From NCBI RefSeq assembly GCF_031323975.1, contig NZ_JAVIWS010000001.1, forward strand, positions 4,402,001 to 4,466,000: a DNA stretch of 64,000 nt, in the 5' to 3' direction. The notes beneath the pieces were generated by a model. The model was given only the letters and a program-made list of their open reading frames with translations, searched no databases and was not told the origin of the DNA. The translations under genes and the position numbers were made by a program. This document shows positions 59,136-64,000 of this stretch, one piece after another. This DNA is from Escherichia ruysiae. GTDB lineage: Bacteria > Pseudomonadota > Gammaproteobacteria > Enterobacterales > Enterobacteriaceae. Positions within the stretch are counted from its first letter, which is position 1, and every line of letters starts with the position of its first letter.

Positions 59136-60341
59136 ATGGCCTTTTCTCAAGCGGTAAGCGGATTAAACGCTGCCGCCACCAACCTCGATGTCATTGGCAA
59201 CAATATCGCCAACTCCGCCACCTATGGCTTTAAATCCGGCACGGCTTCATTTGCTGATATGTTCGCGGGTTCTAAAGTGGGACTGGGAGTAAAAGTTGCT
59301 GGCATCACCCAGGATTTTACCGATGGCACGACCACCAATACCGGACGTGGTCTTGACGTTGCTATCAGCCAGAACGGTTTTTTTCGCCTGGTAGACAGCA
59401 ACGGCTCGGTGTTTTATAGCCGTAACGGGCAATTCAAACTCGATGAAAACCGCAACCTGGTGAATATGCAAGGTTTACAGTTGACAGGTTATCCGGCAAC
59501 CGGCACGCCGCCGACCATTCAGCAAGGGGCGAATCCGACCAATATTTCGATTCCAAATACCTTGATGGCGGCAAAAACCACCACCACGGCGTCGATGCAG
59601 ATCAACCTGAACTCCAGTGATCCGCTTCCGTCGGTGACTACCTTTGATGCCAGTAATGCGGATAGCTATAACAAAAAAGGCTCGGTGACTGTTTTCGATA
59701 GTCAGGGGAATGCTCATGACATGAGCGTCTACTTTGTGAAGACCGGGGATAATAACTGGGATGTTTACACCCAGGACAGCAGTGATCCAACAGGCACAGC
59801 GAACCACGCAACGACGCTAGCGTTTAATGCCAATGGCATATTGACTTCGGGGGGGACAGCGAACATTACCACCGGCGCAATCAATGGCGCAGATCCTGCC
59901 TCATTCTCGTTAAGTTTCCTCAATTCTATGCAGCAAAACACCGGCGCAAACAACATTGTGGCAACCACGCAGGATGGCTACAAACCTGGCGATTTGGTGA
60001 GCTATCAAATCAACGATGACGGCACGGTAGTCGGTAACTATTCCAACGAACAAACCCAGTTGCTGGGGCAGATTGTGCTGGCAAACTTCGCTAACAACGA
60101 AGGGCTGGCTTCCGAAGGCGATAACGTCTGGTCTGCGACGCAATCTTCTGGCGTGGCGCTGCTGGGGACTGCCGGAACGGGTAATTTTGGCAGTCTGACC
60201 AACGGCGCGCTGGAAGCGTCCAACGTCGATCTCAGCAAAGAACTGGTCAATATGATTGTCGCCCAGCGTAACTATCAGTCCAATGCTCAGACCATCAAAA
60301 CCCAGGATCAGATCCTTAACACGCTGGTTAACTTACGCTAA
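59136..60341 (+). CDS. flgE: FlgE, hook protein
   Basis: A 401-residue structural hook subunit. The N-terminal D0 motif (NLDVIGNNIANSATYGFK) and the C-terminal motif (SNVDLSKELVNMIVAQRNYQ) are conserved, and the central D1/D2 domains are Thr- and Asn-rich. One residue shorter than remembered K-12 FlgE (402). Confidence 0.97.
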   Translation: MAFSQAVSGLNAAATNLDVIGNNIANSATYGFKSGTASFADMFAGSKVGLGVKVAGITQDFTDGTTTNTGRGLDVAISQNGFFRLVDSNGSVFYSRNGQFKLDENRNLVNMQGLQLTGYPATGTPPTIQQGANPTNISIPNTLMAAKTTTTASMQINLNSSDPLPSVTTFDASNADSYNKKGSVTVFDSQGNAHDMSVYFVKTGDNNWDVYTQDSSDPTGTANHATTLAFNANGILTSGGTANITTGAINGADPASFSLSFLNSMQQNTGANNIVATTQDGYKPGDLVSYQINDDGTVVGNYSNEQTQLLGQIVLANFANNEGLASEGDNVWSATQSSGVALLGTAGTGNFGSLTNGALEASNVDLSKELVNMIVAQRNYQSNAQTIKTQDQILNTLVNLR

Positions 60342-60360
60342 TTGCTGACGGAATAGCTCA

Positions 60361-61116
60361 ATGGATCACGCAATCTATACCGCAATGGGCGCCGCCAGCC
60401 AGACGCTGAATCAGCAGGCGGTGACCGCCAGTAATCTGGCAAATGTCTCGACACCGGGTTTTCGCGCGCAGTTAAACGCCTTACGTGCGGTGCCGGTGGA
60501 AGGGCTTTCTCTGCCCACGCGCACGCTGGTAACGGCGTCAACGCCGGGTGCAGACATGACTCCCGGCAAGATGGATTACACCTCGCGCCCGCTGGACGTC
60601 GCATTACAGCAGGACGGCTGGCTGGCCGTGCAGACTATTGACGGTAGCGAAGGGTATACGCGTAACGGCAGCATCCAGGTTGATCCCACCGGGCAACTGA
60701 CGATTCAGGGGCATCCGGTGATTGGCGAGGCGGGACCGACTGCTGTACCGGAAGGGGCAGAAATCACGATTGCCGCCGATGGCACGATTTCGGCGCGGAA
60801 TCCCGGCGATCCGGCAAATACCGTCGCGCCAGTGGGGCGTCTGAAACTGGTGAAAGCCATGGGCAGTGAAGTACAGCGTGGTGATGACGGTATTTTTCGT
60901 TTAAATGCGGAAAGCCAGGCAACGCGTGGCACGGTGCTGCAGGCTGACCCGACGTTGCGTGTGATGTCGGGCGTTCTGGAAGGCAGTAACGTCAATGCCG
61001 TTTCGGCAATGAGCGACATGATTGCCAGCGCGCGGCGTTTTGAAATGCAGATGAAGGTGATCAGCAGCGTCGATGATAACGCAGGCCGTGCCAACCAACT
61101 GCTGTCGATGAGTTAA
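60361..61116 (+). CDS. flgF: FlgF, proximal rod protein
   Basis: A 251-residue rod protein related to FlgG. N-terminal rod motif (QAVTASNLANVSTPGF) and C-terminal FlgEFG region (MIASARRFEMQMKVI) are present. A 137-base spacer with a repeat separates it from flgG. Confidence 0.97.
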   Translation: MDHAIYTAMGAASQTLNQQAVTASNLANVSTPGFRAQLNALRAVPVEGLSLPTRTLVTASTPGADMTPGKMDYTSRPLDVALQQDGWLAVQTIDGSEGYTRNGSIQVDPTGQLTIQGHPVIGEAGPTAVPEGAEITIAADGTISARNPGDPANTVAPVGRLKLVKAMGSEVQRGDDGIFRLNAESQATRGTVLQADPTLRVMSGVLEGSNVNAVSAMSDMIASARRFEMQMKVISSVDDNAGRANQLLSMS

Positions 61117-61140
61117 TTAAACGATTGATGACATTGCAAT

Positions 61141-62036
<896 letters not shown>

Positions 62037-62087
62037 GGCATACCGGTGGGGACTCTCACCGGTTTACTGATTTTGAAGATGATAGCC

Positions 62088-62786
62088 ATGCAAAAAAACG
62101 CTGTGCATACTTACGCCATTTCCAGCTTGTTGGTGCTTTCACTATCCGGCTGTGCCTGGATACCCTCCACGCCGCTGGTGCAGGGGGCGACCAGTGCACA
62201 GCCGGTTCCCGGCCCGACGCCCGTTGCCAACGGTTCAATTTTTCAGTCTGCCCAGCCGATTAACTATGGCTATCAACCGCTGTTTGAAGATCGCCGACCG
62301 CGCAATATTGGTGACACGCTGACCATTGTGTTGCAGGAGAACGTCAGCGCCAGCAAGAGTTCCTCTGCGAATGCCAGCCGTGACGGTAAAACTAATTTTG
62401 GCTTTGATACTGTGCCGCGCTATTTGCAGGGGCTGTTTGGTAACGCCCGCGCCGATGTCGATGCCTCTGGTGGCAATAGTTTCAACGGTAAAGGCGGTGC
62501 TAATGCCAGCAATACCTTTAGCGGCACATTAACAGTGACGGTCGATCAGGTGCTGGTCAACGGTAACCTGCATGTGGTGGGTGAAAAACAGATCGCCATT
62601 AATCAGGGCACTGAATTTATTCGCTTCTCCGGCGTGGTCAATCCACGCACCATCAGTGGCAGCAATACCGTACCGTCTACTCAGGTGGCGGATGCACGTA
62701 TTGAGTACGTGGGTAACGGTTACATTAACGAAGCGCAAAATATGGGCTGGTTACAGCGTTTCTTCCTTAACCTGTCGCCAATGTAA
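62088..62786 (+). CDS. flgH: FlgH, outer-membrane L-ring lipoprotein
   Basis: A 232-residue lipoprotein. Lipobox LSLSGC sets the acylated Cys at residue 22. The conserved L-ring region ([22 protein letters not shown]) follows. I chose the ATG at 62088; 14 more codons upstream are open but lack lipoprotein character. Confidence 0.97.
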   Translation: MQKNAVHTYAISSLLVLSLSGCAWIPSTPLVQGATSAQPVPGPTPVANGSIFQSAQPINYGYQPLFEDRRPRNIGDTLTIVLQENVSASKSSSANASRDGKTNFGFDTVPRYLQGLFGNARADVDASGGNSFNGKGGANASNTFSGTLTVTVDQVLVNGNLHVVGEKQIAINQGTEFIRFSGVVNPRTISGSNTVPSTQVADARIEYVGNGYINEAQNMGWLQRFFLNLSPM

Positions 62787-62797
62787 GTGAGGCTGTA

Positions 62798-63895
62798 GTG
62801 ATTAAATTTCTCTCTGCGTTCATTCTTTTGCTGGTTGCGACGGTGGCGCAGGCCGACCGTATTCGCGATCTCACCAGCGTTCAGGGCGTACGGCAAAACT
62901 CGCTGATCGGTTATGGGCTGGTCGTTGGCCTGGATGGTACAGGCGACCAGACGACCCAGACGCCGTTTACCACTCAAACGCTTAATAACATGCTCTCGCA
63001 GTTGGGAATTACCGTTCCGACTGGCACCAATATGCAACTCAAAAACGTGGCTGCGGTAATGGTGACGGCGTCGCTTCCGCCATTTGGTCGCCAGGGGCAA
63101 ACCATCGACGTGGTGGTTTCTTCTATGGGGAACGCCAAAAGTCTGCGTGGCGGCACGTTGTTGATGACACCGCTTAAGGGCGTTGATAGCCAGGTGTATG
63201 CGCTGGCGCAGGGCAACATTCTGGTTGGCGGTGCGGGCGCATCGGCGGGAGGCAGCAGTGTCCAGGTTAACCAACTGAACGGCGGACGGATCACTAATGG
63301 TGCGATTATTGAGCGCGAATTGCCCAGCCAGTTTGGCGCTGGCAATACCCTCAATTTGCAGCTAAATGAGGAAGATTTCACCATGGCGCAGGAAATTGCC
63401 GATACCATCAACCGCACACGTGGATACGGTAACGCGACGGCGTTAGATGCGCGGACTATTCAGGTACGCGTGCCGAGTGGCAACAGTTCCCAGGTGCGTT
63501 TCCTTGCTGATATCCAGAATATGCAGGTTAATGTCACCCCGCAGGACGCCAAAGTGATTATTAACTCGCGTACTGGTTCAGTGGTGATGAACCGTGAAGT
63601 GACGCTGGACAGTTGCGCGGTAGCACAGGGGAATCTCTCGGTTACGGTAAATCGTCAGGTTAACGTGAGCCAACCAGACACACCGTTTGGTGGCGGGCAG
63701 ACCGTTGTCACGCCACAAACCCAGATCGACTTACGCCAGAGCGGCGGTTCGCTGCAAAGCGTACGTTCTAGTGCCAGCCTCAATAACGTGGTGCGCGCGC
63801 TCAATGCGCTGGGCGCTACGCCGATGGATCTGATGTCCATACTGCAATCAATGCAAAGCGCGGGATGTCTGCGGGCAAAACTGGAAATCATCTGA
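62798..63895 (+). CDS. flgI: FlgI, periplasmic P-ring protein
   Basis: A 365-residue exported protein starting with GTG at 62798. The signal peptide (about 1-19, TVAQAD) precedes the strongly conserved [19 protein letters not shown] segment. It forms the P ring in the peptidoglycan with help of FlgA. Its stop overlaps the flgJ start by one base (TGATG). Confidence 0.97.
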   Translation: MIKFLSAFILLLVATVAQADRIRDLTSVQGVRQNSLIGYGLVVGLDGTGDQTTQTPFTTQTLNNMLSQLGITVPTGTNMQLKNVAAVMVTASLPPFGRQGQTIDVVVSSMGNAKSLRGGTLLMTPLKGVDSQVYALAQGNILVGGAGASAGGSSVQVNQLNGGRITNGAIIERELPSQFGAGNTLNLQLNEEDFTMAQEIADTINRTRGYGNATALDARTIQVRVPSGNSSQVRFLADIQNMQVNVTPQDAKVIINSRTGSVVMNREVTLDSCAVAQGNLSVTVNRQVNVSQPDTPFGGGQTVVTPQTQIDLRQSGGSLQSVRSSASLNNVVRALNALGATPMDLMSILQSMQSAGCLRAKLEII

Positions 63896-64000
63896 TGATT
63901 AGCGACAGCAAACTACTGGCAAGTGCCGCCTGGGATGCGCAATCGCTTAACGATCTGAAAGCGAAAGCGGGCGAAGATCCGGCGGCAAATATTCGTCCGG
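63895..64000 (+). CDS. flgJ: FlgJ, rod cap and muramidase (3' part outside window)
   Basis: Only the first 35 codons are in the window. They encode [20 protein letters not shown]..., as in the N-terminal rod-cap domain of FlgJ; the glucosaminidase domain lies beyond. It overlaps flgI by one base. Confidence 0.95.
   Translation, partial: MISDSKLLASAAWDAQSLNDLKAKAGEDPAANIRP

Overview
The window is a stretch of Escherichia chromosome. Gene content, order and protein sequence match the E. coli K-12 torCAD to flgJ segment almost throughout: tor, cbpAM, agp, wrbA, rutR, putAP, efeUOB, phoH, serX, ghrA, ycdXYZ, csg, ymdAB, clsC, opgCGH, msyB, mdtG, lpxL, trhO, yceIJ, solA, bssS, dinI, pyrC, yceB, mdtH, rimJ, yceH, mviM, murJ, flgNMA and flgBCDEFGHIJ. 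Several proteins (FlgA, CsgB, CsgA, ClsC) seem to differ from remembered K-12 sequences by more than usual within-species variation. This could be a divergent E. coli or a sister lineage such as a cryptic clade; sequence alone, without searches, does not decide.

Layout: 1-4120 TMAO respiration (torC 3' part, torA, torD); 4275-5500 cbpM/cbpA; 5714-9991 an accessory cassette where K-12 carries yccE (RidA-like protein, DadA-like FAD dehydrogenase, LysR regulator and a divergent permease); 10149-13667 agp, yccJ, wrbA, ymdF, rutR; 13707-19599 proline catabolism and uptake; 19820-23112 the EfeUOB iron system with an intact efeU; 23113-25160 REP repeats, pho box, phoH, an IS-like relic and tRNA-Ser; 25161-28062 ghrA, ycdX, ycdY, ycdZ; 28124-32571 the two divergent curli operons; 32688-35050 ymdA, ymdB, clsC; 35058-40679 osmoregulated periplasmic glucan genes; 40828-54292 mixed housekeeping genes; 54402-55937 murJ; 55977-64000 early flagellar genes, with flgJ cut by the window end.

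Compared with the K-12 map as remembered, three gene blocks are absent at otherwise collinear junctions: rutABCDEFG (between ymdF and rutR), pgaABCD-ycdT with neighbours (between phoH and serX) and grxB (between yceB and mdtH). RutR is thus left without its neighbouring operon. The most interesting novelty is the 5714-9991 cassette. A LysR gene heads a co-directional dehydrogenase and a translationally coupled RidA-type imine deaminase, opposite a membrane permease. This suggests regulated uptake and oxidation of a D-amino acid or other imine-generating amine, with the reactive imine cleared by the RidA partner. Regulatory sites readable in the sequence include a Fur box (efeU), a pho box (phoH), a PutA operator array, a CsgD box (csgB), a LexA box (dinI), a PurR box (pyrC) and a sigma-28 promoter (flgM).
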